DNA of 64,000 nt. Source: Streptomyces sp. SLBN-31. Lineage in GTDB: Bacteria; Actinomycetota; Actinomycetes; Streptomycetales; Streptomycetaceae. Below the pieces are notes generated by a model. The model had not been told where the DNA came from, ran no database searches, and worked only from the letters and a program-made list of their open reading frames with translations. Of the stretch, positions 52,835 through 60,123 are shown one piece after another. Numbering within the stretch: the first letter of the stretch is position 1; every line of letters starts with the position of its first letter. The position numbers and the translations under genes are program-made. The stretch spans positions 1,302,001 to 1,366,000 of the forward strand of contig NZ_VFNC01000001.1 in the NCBI RefSeq assembly GCF_006715395.1, written 5' to 3'.

Positions 52835-54757
52835 GTGAACACCACCCGCACCCAGGGCCCAGCCCCCTCCGACGACCGGACGACGGAAAGAGTCCCCGAG
52901 CAGCGGGCCCGGGCCGCGACCGACGCCGTCGATCCGCTGGAGCACACCGACCCCCGCATCGCCGCCGATGCCGCGGCCCTCGAGAATCTGCTGCGGTGCT
53001 GGGTGCGCGAGACCGGCGTGGCGGCGGTCCCCGACGACGGCGTTCTCCGCATCCCGCTGCCCGCCTGCGGCACGGAACTGCACGTTCCGGTCCGGTACTG
53101 GTCCCCGACGGGATGGCACGGCTTCGGCCGCCCGCGCTTCGCCGGAACCCCCGACCGGCTCCCGCCCGCCGACGCCGTCACGGTCGCCGCCCTCCTCGCC
53201 CGCGAGACCGCCCCCGGCGCCGGGTCCGCGTCGGCGAATGCCTCGGCGGGCGCCGGTCCCGACCTGGTCGCGCGGGTCGCCGACTCCGTCCGCCGTACCG
53301 CCGTCTTCGTCCGCGAGCGCAGGGACGACCGCGCCGACGGCACCGACCTCTTCCTCACGGCCGAGCAGGCACTCGTCCTCGGACACCCCTTCCACCCCAC
53401 CCCGAAGAGCCGTGAAGGTCTCTCCGAGGCCGAGGCGCGCCGGTACTCACCGGAGTCGCGCGGCCGCTTCCCCCTGCACTGGCTGGCCCTCGCACCCGCC
53501 GTGCTCGCCACGGACTCCGCCTGGACCGAGCGCGGCCGTCCCGTCCCCGCGCCACTGCTCACCGCCCGCCTCGCCGGAGCCGAACTGCCGCTGCCCGACG
53601 GCTTCGCAGCCCTTCCGCTGCACCCCTGGCAGCTCCGCGAAGTCCGGCAGCGGACGGAGACCGCGGCCCTCTTCGACGCCGGGCTGCTCCGCGACCTCGG
53701 CGCCCACGGCGCCGCCTGGTGTCCCACCTCCTCCGTGCGCACGGTCCACCGGACCGGCGCGCCCGCGATGCTCAAGCTCTCCCTGGGACTGCAGATCACC
53801 AACTCCCGCCGCGAGAACCTCCGCAAGGAACTGCACCGGGGCGTCGAGGTCCACCGCCTGCTGCGCACCGGCCTCGCCCAGCGCTGGCGGGCCGCGCACC
53901 CGGGCTTCGACATCGTCCGTGACCCGGCCTGGCTCGCCGTCGACGGGCCGGACGGCAACCCCGTGCCGGGCCTCGACGTGGTGATCCGGCACAACCCGTT
54001 CACCCCCTCTGACGACGTCTGCTGCGTCGCCGGACTGGTCTCGCCCCGCCCGCAGGGCCGGCCGGGTGTCCCGGCTCAATTTCCGCCGGCGGACGGGCCG
54101 GTCATGCGGTCCCGGCTGGACGCGTTGATCACCCGCCTCGCGGGCCGGACGGGCCGCCCGCGCCGTGCCGTCGCCGCCGAGTGGTTCCTGCGCTACCTGG
54201 ACCGGGTCGTCCGCCCCGTGCTGTGGCTGGACGCGGAGGCCGGTATCGCCCTGGAGGCCCATCAGCAGAACACGCTGCTCCTGCTGGACGCGGACGGGTG
54301 GCCCGTGGGCGGCCGTTACCGCGACAACCAGGGCTACTACTTCCGCGCATCCCGCCGCGCCGAACTCGACGCGCGGCTGCCCGGAATCGGGGAGCACAGC
54401 GAGACCTTCGTCTCCGACGAGGTCACCGACGAGCGCTTCGCCTACTACCTCGCGATCAACAACGTCTTCGGTCTCATCGGTGCCCTCGGCTCCCAGCGGC
54501 TGGCGGACGAGCGGCTGCTGCTCGCGGCCTTCCGCCGCTTTCTCGGTGTCATCGCCTGCGGTCCCGACCGGCTGCGCACCCCGCTTCCGGCCCTCCTGCT
54601 GGACTCACCCGTCCTGCGCTGCAAGGCCAACCTGCTGACCCGGCTCCACGGCCTCGACGAGCTCGTCGGCCCGGTCGACACCCAGTCCGTCTACGTCACC
54701 GTCGCCAATCCCCTCCACCCGTCGTACCCGAGGAACATGCCCCACCCCGCCTTCTGA
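52835..54757 (+). CDS. IucA/IucC-family NRPS-independent siderophore synthetase
   Basis: 640 residues, typical for the family. Conserved ATP-binding and substrate sites are visible: LPLHPWQLREV (near residue 262), SLGLQITNSRRENLRKE, EAHQQNTLLLLD (near 475), RDNQGYYFR and YYLAINNVFGLIGALG, followed by the C-terminal FerI/ferric-reductase-like Cys region. It condenses a carboxylic acid (citrate, succinate or similar) with an amine or hydroxamate using ATP. GTG start at 52835 with GAAGAGGA ~8 nt upstream; the longer frame to 52715 runs through tandem repeats. Product unknown. Confidence 0.87.
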   Translation: MNTTRTQGPAPSDDRTTERVPEQRARAATDAVDPLEHTDPRIAADAAALENLLRCWVRETGVAAVPDDGVLRIPLPACGTELHVPVRYWSPTGWHGFGRPRFAGTPDRLPPADAVTVAALLARETAPGAGSASANASAGAGPDLVARVADSVRRTAVFVRERRDDRADGTDLFLTAEQALVLGHPFHPTPKSREGLSEAEARRYSPESRGRFPLHWLALAPAVLATDSAWTERGRPVPAPLLTARLAGAELPLPDGFAALPLHPWQLREVRQRTETAALFDAGLLRDLGAHGAAWCPTSSVRTVHRTGAPAMLKLSLGLQITNSRRENLRKELHRGVEVHRLLRTGLAQRWRAAHPGFDIVRDPAWLAVDGPDGNPVPGLDVVIRHNPFTPSDDVCCVAGLVSPRPQGRPGVPAQFPPADGPVMRSRLDALITRLAGRTGRPRRAVAAEWFLRYLDRVVRPVLWLDAEAGIALEAHQQNTLLLLDADGWPVGGRYRDNQGYYFRASRRAELDARLPGIGEHSETFVSDEVTDERFAYYLAINNVFGLIGALGSQRLADERLLLAAFRRFLGVIACGPDRLRTPLPALLLDSPVLRCKANLLTRLHGLDELVGPVDTQSVYVTVANPLHPSYPRNMPHPAF

Positions 54758-54770
54758 GAGGAGCGTCGCG

Positions 54771-55649
54771 GTGCCTCCCACCGACGCCAGCGCCCACGCA
54801 GCCCCCGCCACCGGCACCGACAGCGGTGATCCGACCGGCACGTGCCCGGCCGAGAGCAGTACCGACGTGGCCTCAACGCCCGTGGCCGCGGACCGCGAGG
54901 CCGCGGACACCGCCGCCGCGGACTGCGAGGACACGCTGGACCTGCGTCTGCCCGACGAACTGCTCGCCCTCCTCGAGGAGCAGGGCGGCGCGGACGACGG
55001 GCCGGGGCCGGACGGCGGTACGGCTCCACACCTCTTCTCCGCCACGGCTCCGCACCGCTTCCCCGCCACGATCGATCACGATCTTCTCGATCGTGTCGCC
55101 GAATGGGGTCCCGTCGCTACCCCCGTCGGCACCTTCCACCTCGTCCCCGTGGCCATCGAGCGGGACCTGCCGCTGATCACCCGCTGGATGAACGACCCGG
55201 CCGTCGCCGAATTCTGGGAGCTCGCCGGTGCCGAGAGCGTGACCGGGGAGCATCTGCGGGCCCAGCTCGACGGTGACGGCCGCAGCGTTCCGTGCGTCGG
55301 CGTGCTGGAGGGCACTCCGATGAGCTACTGGGAGATCTACCGGGCGGACCTCGACCCGCTGGCCCGCCACTATCCCGCGCGACCCCATGACACCGGCGTC
55401 CATCTCCTCATCGGTGAGGTCGCCGACCGGGGGCGAGGTCTCGGCAGCGCGCTCCTTCGAGCGGTGGCCGACCTCGCCCTGGACAGGAGGCCGGCATGCG
55501 CACGCGTCGTCGCGGAACCAGCGCTCCGCAACACGCCCTCCGTCGCCGCCTTCCTCACCGCCGGTTTCCGGTTCTCCGCCGAGGTCGACCTGCCCGACAA
55601 ACGGGCCGCCCTCATGGTCCGGGACCGGACCCTGCGCGATCTGCTGTGA
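54771..55649 (+). CDS. GNAT acyltransferase of the IucB/MbtK siderophore type
   Basis: 292 residues. A disordered acidic N-terminal ~105 residues is followed by the acyltransferase domain: TRWMNDPAVAEFWEL, GTPMSYWEIYRADLD, GVHLLIGEVADRGRGLG (acyl-CoA loop). The IucB/MbtK family N-acylates a hydroxylated amine (or lysine) during siderophore assembly. It follows the synthetase by 13 nt with GAGAGGAG as ribosome site. No amine N-hydroxylase is found in the cluster, so the expected N-hydroxy substrate must come from elsewhere or the product is not a hydroxamate. Its last codons lie in a 37-bp tandem repeat. Confidence 0.85.
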   Translation: MPPTDASAHAAPATGTDSGDPTGTCPAESSTDVASTPVAADREAADTAAADCEDTLDLRLPDELLALLEEQGGADDGPGPDGGTAPHLFSATAPHRFPATIDHDLLDRVAEWGPVATPVGTFHLVPVAIERDLPLITRWMNDPAVAEFWELAGAESVTGEHLRAQLDGDGRSVPCVGVLEGTPMSYWEIYRADLDPLARHYPARPHDTGVHLLIGEVADRGRGLGSALLRAVADLALDRRPACARVVAEPALRNTPSVAAFLTAGFRFSAEVDLPDKRAALMVRDRTLRDLL

Positions 55650-55830
55650 CGCCGTGCCGCGACCGGTCCGGAGCGATCTGCTGTGACGCCGTGCCGCAAC
55701 CGGTCCGGAGCGATCCAGAGCGGTCCAGAGCGGTCCGGACGGATTCACAGCGGTCCGAACCGGGCCGCAAACCTATCCAGACCGCTCCGAGTCGATCCGC
55801 AACGCTCCGGACCGATCCGGGTCGATCCGA
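55636..55830. repeat. 37-bp direct repeat at the GNAT stop, then degenerate ~10-bp repeats
   Basis: Copies at 55636-55672 and 55673-55709 differ at one base; each contains GATCTGCTGTGA, so the gene's stop is duplicated downstream. From ~55705 to 55830 short GATCCAGAGCGGTCC-type units repeat with about a 10-bp rhythm. No gene in the remaining gap to dinG. Confidence 0.8.
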
Positions 55831-55895
55831 GTCGAAACCCCGCGGAGGAGTTCCCGGTCTTGATCCCGTCCCTCGTCCTCGCCTTGATCACCCGA

Positions 55896-55918
55896 TTGTC
55901 AGTGCCGGGCCGTAGGGT
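55896..55918 (+). promoter_or_regulatory. dinG promoter of the RecA-NDp (PafBC-type) class
   Basis: TTGTCAGTG (55896-55904), 8 nt, TAGGGT (55913-55918), 9 nt, ATG. Full match to TTGTCRGTG-N8-TAnnnT. Confidence 0.8.
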
Positions 55919-55927
55919 GGTCGCGCT

Positions 55928-57888
55928 ATGACGAAGCCCTCACTCCCCGAACTCCTGCATGCTGCCGTCACCGCCGTCGGCGGTACGGAGCGCCCCGGCC
56001 AGGTGACCATGGCCGAATCGACGACGGTTCCCATCTGCTGGTCCAGGCCGGCACCGGCACGGGAAAGTCGCTGGGCTATCTCGTGCCCGCGCTCGCGCAC
56101 GGGGAACGCGTCGTCGTGGCGACGGCCACGCTCGCCCTGCAGCGCCAGCTCGTGGAGCGGGACCTGCCGCGCACGGTGGAGGCGTTGCACCCGCTGCTGC
56201 GCCGCCGCCCGGAGTTCGCCATGCTCAAGGGCCGGTCGAACTACCTGTGCCTGCACCGCCTGCACGAGGGCGTCCCGCAGGACGAGGAGGAAGGGCTCTT
56301 CGACCAGTTCGAGGCCGCCGCGCCCACCAGCAAGCTGGGCCAGGACCTGCTGCGGATGCGCGACTGGGCCGACGAGACCGAGTCGGGTGACCGCGACGAC
56401 CTCACCCCGGGTGTCTCGGACCGCGCCTGGTCCCAGGTGTCCGTCTCCTCCCGCGAGTGCCTGGGCGCCACGAAGTGCGCCTACGGCGCCGAATGCTTCG
56501 CCGAGATGGCCCGCGAGCGCGCCAAGCTCGCCGAGGTCGTCGTCACCAACCACGCGCTGCTCGCGATCGACGCGATCGAGGGCGCGCCCGTGCTGCCGCA
56601 GCACGAGGTGCTGATCGTCGACGAGGCGCACGAACTGGTCTCCCGGGTCACCGGCGTCGCCACCGGCGAGCTCACCCCCGGGCAGGTCAACCGCGCGGTG
56701 CGCCGCGCCGCCAAGCTGGTCAACGAGAAGGCCGCGGACCAACTCCAGACCGCCTCGGAGGGCTTCGAGCGGCTGATGGAGCTGGCCCTGCCGGGCCGCC
56801 TGGAGGAGATCCCGGAGGACCTCGGTTACGCCCTCATGGCGCTGCGCGACGCCTGCCGTACGGTGATCTCGGCGATCGGTGCGACGCGCGACAAGTCCGT
56901 CCAGGACGAGGACGCGGTGCGCAAGCAGGCCCTGGCCTCGGTGGAGTCGGTGCACGACGTGGCGGAGCGGATCACGAACGGCTCCGAGTGGGACGTCGTC
57001 TGGTACGAGCGCCACGACCGCTTCGGTGCCTCCCTGCGCGTGGCTCCCATGTCCGTCTCGGGCCTGCTGCGCGAGAAGCTGTTCGCGGACCGCTCGGTCG
57101 TGCTGACCTCCGCGACGCTGAAGCTGGGCGGCGGCTTCAACGGGGTGGGTGCCTCGCTCGGGCTCGCCCCGGAGGGCACGGAGGGCGACGACCTGCCGAA
57201 GTGGAAGGGCGTCGACGTCGGCTCCCCCTTCGACTACCCCAAGCAGGGCATCCTCTACGTCGCCAAGCACCTCTCGCGCCCGGCGCGCGACGGCGACCGC
57301 GCGGACATGCTGGACGAGCTGACGGAGCTGATCCAGGCGGCCGGCGGCCGCACCCTGGGCCTGTTCTCGTCGATGCGGGCCGCGCAGCTCGCGGCCGAGG
57401 AACTGCGGTCCCGGATCCCGGAGTTCCCGATCCTCCTCCAAGGGGAGGAGACACTGGGCGAACTGATCAAGAACTTCGCGGCCGACCCGCAGACCTGTCT
57501 CTTCGGCACGCTGTCGCTCTGGCAGGGCGTCGACGTCCCGGGCCCCAGCTGTCAGCTGGTGGTCATGGACAAGATCCCGTTCCCCCGCCCCGACGACCCG
57601 TTGATGAGCGCCCGGCAGAAGGCGGTGGAGGACGCGGGAGGCAACGGCTTCATGGCGGTCGCCGCGACCCACGCCGCGCTGCTCATGGCCCAGGGCGCCG
57701 GCCGCCTCGTACGGGCGTCGGGCGACCGCGGCGTGGTCGCCGTACTGGATCAGCGGCTGGCCACCGCGCGGTACGGCAGCTATCTGAAGGCGTCGCTGCC
57801 GGACTTCTGGTTCACCACGGACCGCAACCAGGTCCGCAGGTCGCTGGCGGCGATCGACGCGGTCGCGAAGCGGGCGGAAGCCGAATGA
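55928..57888 (+). pseudogene. dinG: DinG-family ATP-dependent helicase, frameshifted near residue 30
   Basis: The start MTKPSLPELLHAAVTAVGG is intact in one frame up to about codon 30; from ~56014 the protein continues in the next frame as DDGSHLLVQAGTGTGKSLGY..., with Walker A GTGTGKS, DEAH box VDEAHELV and the XPD/DinG motifs to a normal end at 57888. No in-frame ATG, GTG or TTG precedes the Walker A in the second frame, so a shorter functional start is not available. The likely cause is loss of ~16 nt in GCCGAATCG-type repeats, giving a net -1. A sequencing error is equally possible. Intact, the gene would be a 5'-3' helicase for R-loops and damage-related structures. Confidence 0.8.
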
Positions 57889-57939
57889 CCGAGGGCCGGT
57901 CCGTCGTGATGACCTGACGGACCGACCCCGGACAGTGCA

Positions 57940-57973
57940 GGGCCCCGGAACCGGCGCAGGGGTTCCGGGGCCC
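57940..57973. terminator. Bidirectional terminator between dinG and lexA
   Basis: A perfect 13-bp stem (57940-57952 with 57961-57973), 8-nt loop, between converging genes. Confidence 0.8.
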
Positions 57974-58015
57974 GGTCAGAAGGCGGTACCCACGAGGAAC
58001 CGCCCGCCGCAGCGG

Positions 58016-58795
58016 TCAGACACGCCGCAGCACGGCCACCACCTTGCCGAGGATGGTCGCGTCGTCGCCGGGAATCGGCTCGTAGGCGGAGTTGTGCGGC
58101 AGGAGCCAGACGTGGCCGTCCTCGCGCTTGAAGCGCTTCACGGTGGCCTCTCCGTCGAGCATCGCGGCGACGATGTCGCCGTTCTCCGCGACGGGCTGAC
58201 GGCGGACGGTGACCCAGTCGCCGTCGCAGATCGCGGCCTCGATCATCGAGTCACCGACGACCTTCAGGACGAACAGCTCGCCGTCGCCGACCAGCTGGCG
58301 GGGGAGAGGGAAGACGTCCTCGACCGACTCCTCGGCGAGGATGGGGCCACCGGCGGCGATACGGCCGACCAGCGGGACGTACGACGCGGCCGGCTTGCCG
58401 GCGGTGTCGGTGGGCTGCACGGCGGCGCCCTGGTCGGAGCCGCGGACCTCGTAGGCCCGCGGGCGGTGCGGGTCGCGGCGCAGGAAGCCCTTGCGCTCCA
58501 GTGCCATCAGCTGGTGTGCGACGGAGGAGGTGCTGGAGAGGCCGACCGCCTGGCCGATCTCCCGCATCGACGGCGGGTAGCCGCGTCGCTGCACCGAGTC
58601 CCGGATGACCTCGATCACCCGGCGCTGCCGGTCGGTGAGCCCCGAACTGTCGGCCCGGATACCTGGAGGTCGGCCCGGCAGGGACCGCTTGTGCGCCTCT
58701 GGGTTCACGGCTTCGTTCATCGCATGCACCGGCTCGAGTCGGCCCTGGGAGCGGTCCTGGGCAGTGATGGTGGCACTGTCTGCGGTGGTGGTCAC
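58016..58795 (-). CDS. lexA: SOS repressor LexA
   Basis: 259 residues. A ~50-residue N-terminal extension precedes the winged HTH ([20 protein letters not shown]), the Ala-Gly self-cleavage site ([10 protein letters not shown]), the catalytic Ser in [13 protein letters not shown] and Lys in [11 protein letters not shown]. RecA filaments trigger cleavage, releasing the SOS genes. GTG at 58795 fits the family N-terminus (VTTTADSAT) and GAGAGGGG stands ~6 nt upstream; the longer frame to 58864 would run over the LexA box. Confidence 0.95.
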   Translation of the reverse strand: MTTTADSATITAQDRSQGRLEPVHAMNEAVNPEAHKRSLPGRPPGIRADSSGLTDRQRRVIEVIRDSVQRRGYPPSMREIGQAVGLSSTSSVAHQLMALERKGFLRRDPHRPRAYEVRGSDQGAAVQPTDTAGKPAASYVPLVGRIAAGGPILAEESVEDVFPLPRQLVGDGELFVLKVVGDSMIEAAICDGDWVTVRRQPVAENGDIVAAMLDGEATVKRFKREDGHVWLLPHNSAYEPIPGDDATILGKVVAVLRRV

Positions 58796-58855
58796 GTCGG
58801 CCCCTCTCGATGGTCTCCCTGCTGGACAACGGTAGTTGCTTTCGAAAGGTTGCGC

Positions 58856-58869
58856 CAAACACACGTTCG
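58856..58869 (-). promoter_or_regulatory. LexA box upstream of lexA
   Basis: Minus strand CGAACGTGTGTTTG matches the actinobacterial SOS box CGAAC-N4-GTTC with one change, ~60 nt before the lexA GTG; expected for autoregulation. Confidence 0.8.
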
Positions 58870-58870
58870 A

Positions 58871-59227
58871 GTGAAAAAGTGTGGATCGCCTGACTTGATC
58901 ATGTGTCTGGGTGTATGGCTAACGCGTTTCCTGGCGGACAAAGGGGCGCATTGTTGTACTCTTCACCGCCGGGGTGACGGCCTCGTGGGTCGCTGGCCCA
59001 GTCTGCCATCCGGCATCCCGTCAACCGGGAACGGCCCCCCATCTGTGCGGGAGTCCCACGCCCTCTCCTTGCGGCGCCCACGGTATCTCCGCATGTGCCG
59101 GAACGGTACGCCCGTGCACTCCCGGGTTCCGTGTCCGAGGGTTCGCGGGTTATCCGGAGCGGCTCTGGGTACACGGTGTCGACCTCTCTGTGCGCGACAC
59201 GCGGGATGGCCAGGGTTTATGAACCAG
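58871..59227. other. Long intergenic region between lexA and the NrdR boxes
   Basis: About 357 nt with no convincing gene. A TTGTACTCTTCACC segment (58954-58967) contains a TACTCT -10 candidate, but it lies ~440 nt from nrdR. I see no B12-riboswitch landmarks. Short open frames here have no ribosome sites. Confidence 0.5.
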
Positions 59228-59276
59228 GCCCTACATCTAGTGGTTGGATGGCTACGCCAGCCCACAAGTTGTGTTT
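59228..59276 (+). promoter_or_regulatory. Paired NrdR boxes upstream of nrdR-nrdJ
   Basis: Box 1 is around CCCTACATCTAGTGG (59229-59243) and box 2 around CCCACAAGTTGTGT (59261-59274). Both approach the NrdR consensus ACACwATATaTwGTGT, and their centres are ~32 bp apart, i.e. three helical turns, as in known NrdR sites. NrdR represses its own operon when dATP is high. Confidence 0.7.
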
Positions 59277-59397
59277 CTTTGCGATCCCCGGTGGCTTCCG
59301 CACCTCCGAGATCGCCTATGCTTGGGGCTGCTTCGAGGGGCCCGTGAGGCCCGGCGAGGCTATTGAGTCTGCTGTGCCGTGAGGAGGGTTGGAGTTC

Positions 59398-59958
59398 ATG
59401 CACTGCCCCTTCTGCAGGCACCCCGACAGCCGGGTGGTCGACAGTCGTACGACCGACGACGGCACGTCGATCCGCAGGCGCCGCCAGTGCCCTGACTGCT
59501 CCCGTCGTTTCACGACCGTGGAGACGTGCTCGCTCATGGTGGTCAAGCGGTCCGGAGTCACCGAGCCCTTCAGCCGTACGAAGGTCATCAACGGCGTGCG
59601 CAAGGCATGCCAGGGACGGCCTGTCACCGAGGACGCGCTCGCCCAGCTCGGCCAACGGGTCGAGGAGGCGGTGCGGGCCACCGGGAGCGCCGAACTGACC
59701 ACCCACGACGTGGGGCTGGCCATACTCGGCCCGTTGCAGGAACTCGATCTCGTCGCTTACCTGCGGTTCGCCTCCGTCTACCGGGCGTTCGACTCGCTCG
59801 AGGACTTCGAGGCGGCCATCGCGGAACTGAGGGACGGGACGCGCAGCGCAGCCGCGGACGACGAAGACCGCCGGGACGCTGTCGCGGGGAGCCAGGAAGA
59901 CGACGGCGGGCCAGGAGGGACCGTGCAGGTCCCCGAGCCCGCCCACGCCGCCGACTGA
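59398..59958 (+). CDS. nrdR: Transcriptional repressor NrdR
   Basis: 186 residues. An N-terminal zinc ribbon ([21 protein letters not shown] pair later) binds DNA, followed by an ATP-cone (~50-135; [20 protein letters not shown]) that senses ATP/dATP, and a disordered tail of ~50 residues, longer than in E. coli NrdR. In S. coelicolor NrdR represses nrdABS and nrdRJ. ATG 59398 with GAGGAGGG 10 nt upstream. nrdJ follows after 165 nt, probably in the same operon. Confidence 0.95.
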   Translation: MHCPFCRHPDSRVVDSRTTDDGTSIRRRRQCPDCSRRFTTVETCSLMVVKRSGVTEPFSRTKVINGVRKACQGRPVTEDALAQLGQRVEEAVRATGSAELTTHDVGLAILGPLQELDLVAYLRFASVYRAFDSLEDFEAAIAELRDGTRSAAADDEDRRDAVAGSQEDDGGPGGTVQVPEPAHAAD

Positions 59959-60123
59959 CCGGCGAGCCGGAACCGGGCCCAGGATCCCGGATCCGGCCGG
60001 TTCGGCGGCGATGAAGACCTGTTGCGGGCGGTAGCGAGTGGGTGCCCGCAACACCAGACAGAACACCGTGCCTCGGGAACATCGTGGCACTTCAGGGCGT
60101 TTTCGCCCGTACAGGGAGGCGGC

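Noticed and set aside
55884..55927. LexA box in the dinG promoter.
   Set aside because: No CGAAC-N4-GTTC-type sequence is present; only the LexA-independent element is seen.
56000..56040. Programmed ribosomal frameshift as an explanation for split dinG.
   Set aside because: No slippery heptamer or downstream stimulatory structure is evident and DinG genes are normally a single frame, so mutation or sequence error is simpler.
58871..60123. Coenzyme-B12 riboswitch before nrdR or nrdJ.
   Set aside because: The B12-box consensus and its flanking conserved stems are not visible. In Streptomyces the riboswitch belongs to the class Ia nrdABS operon, not to nrdRJ.
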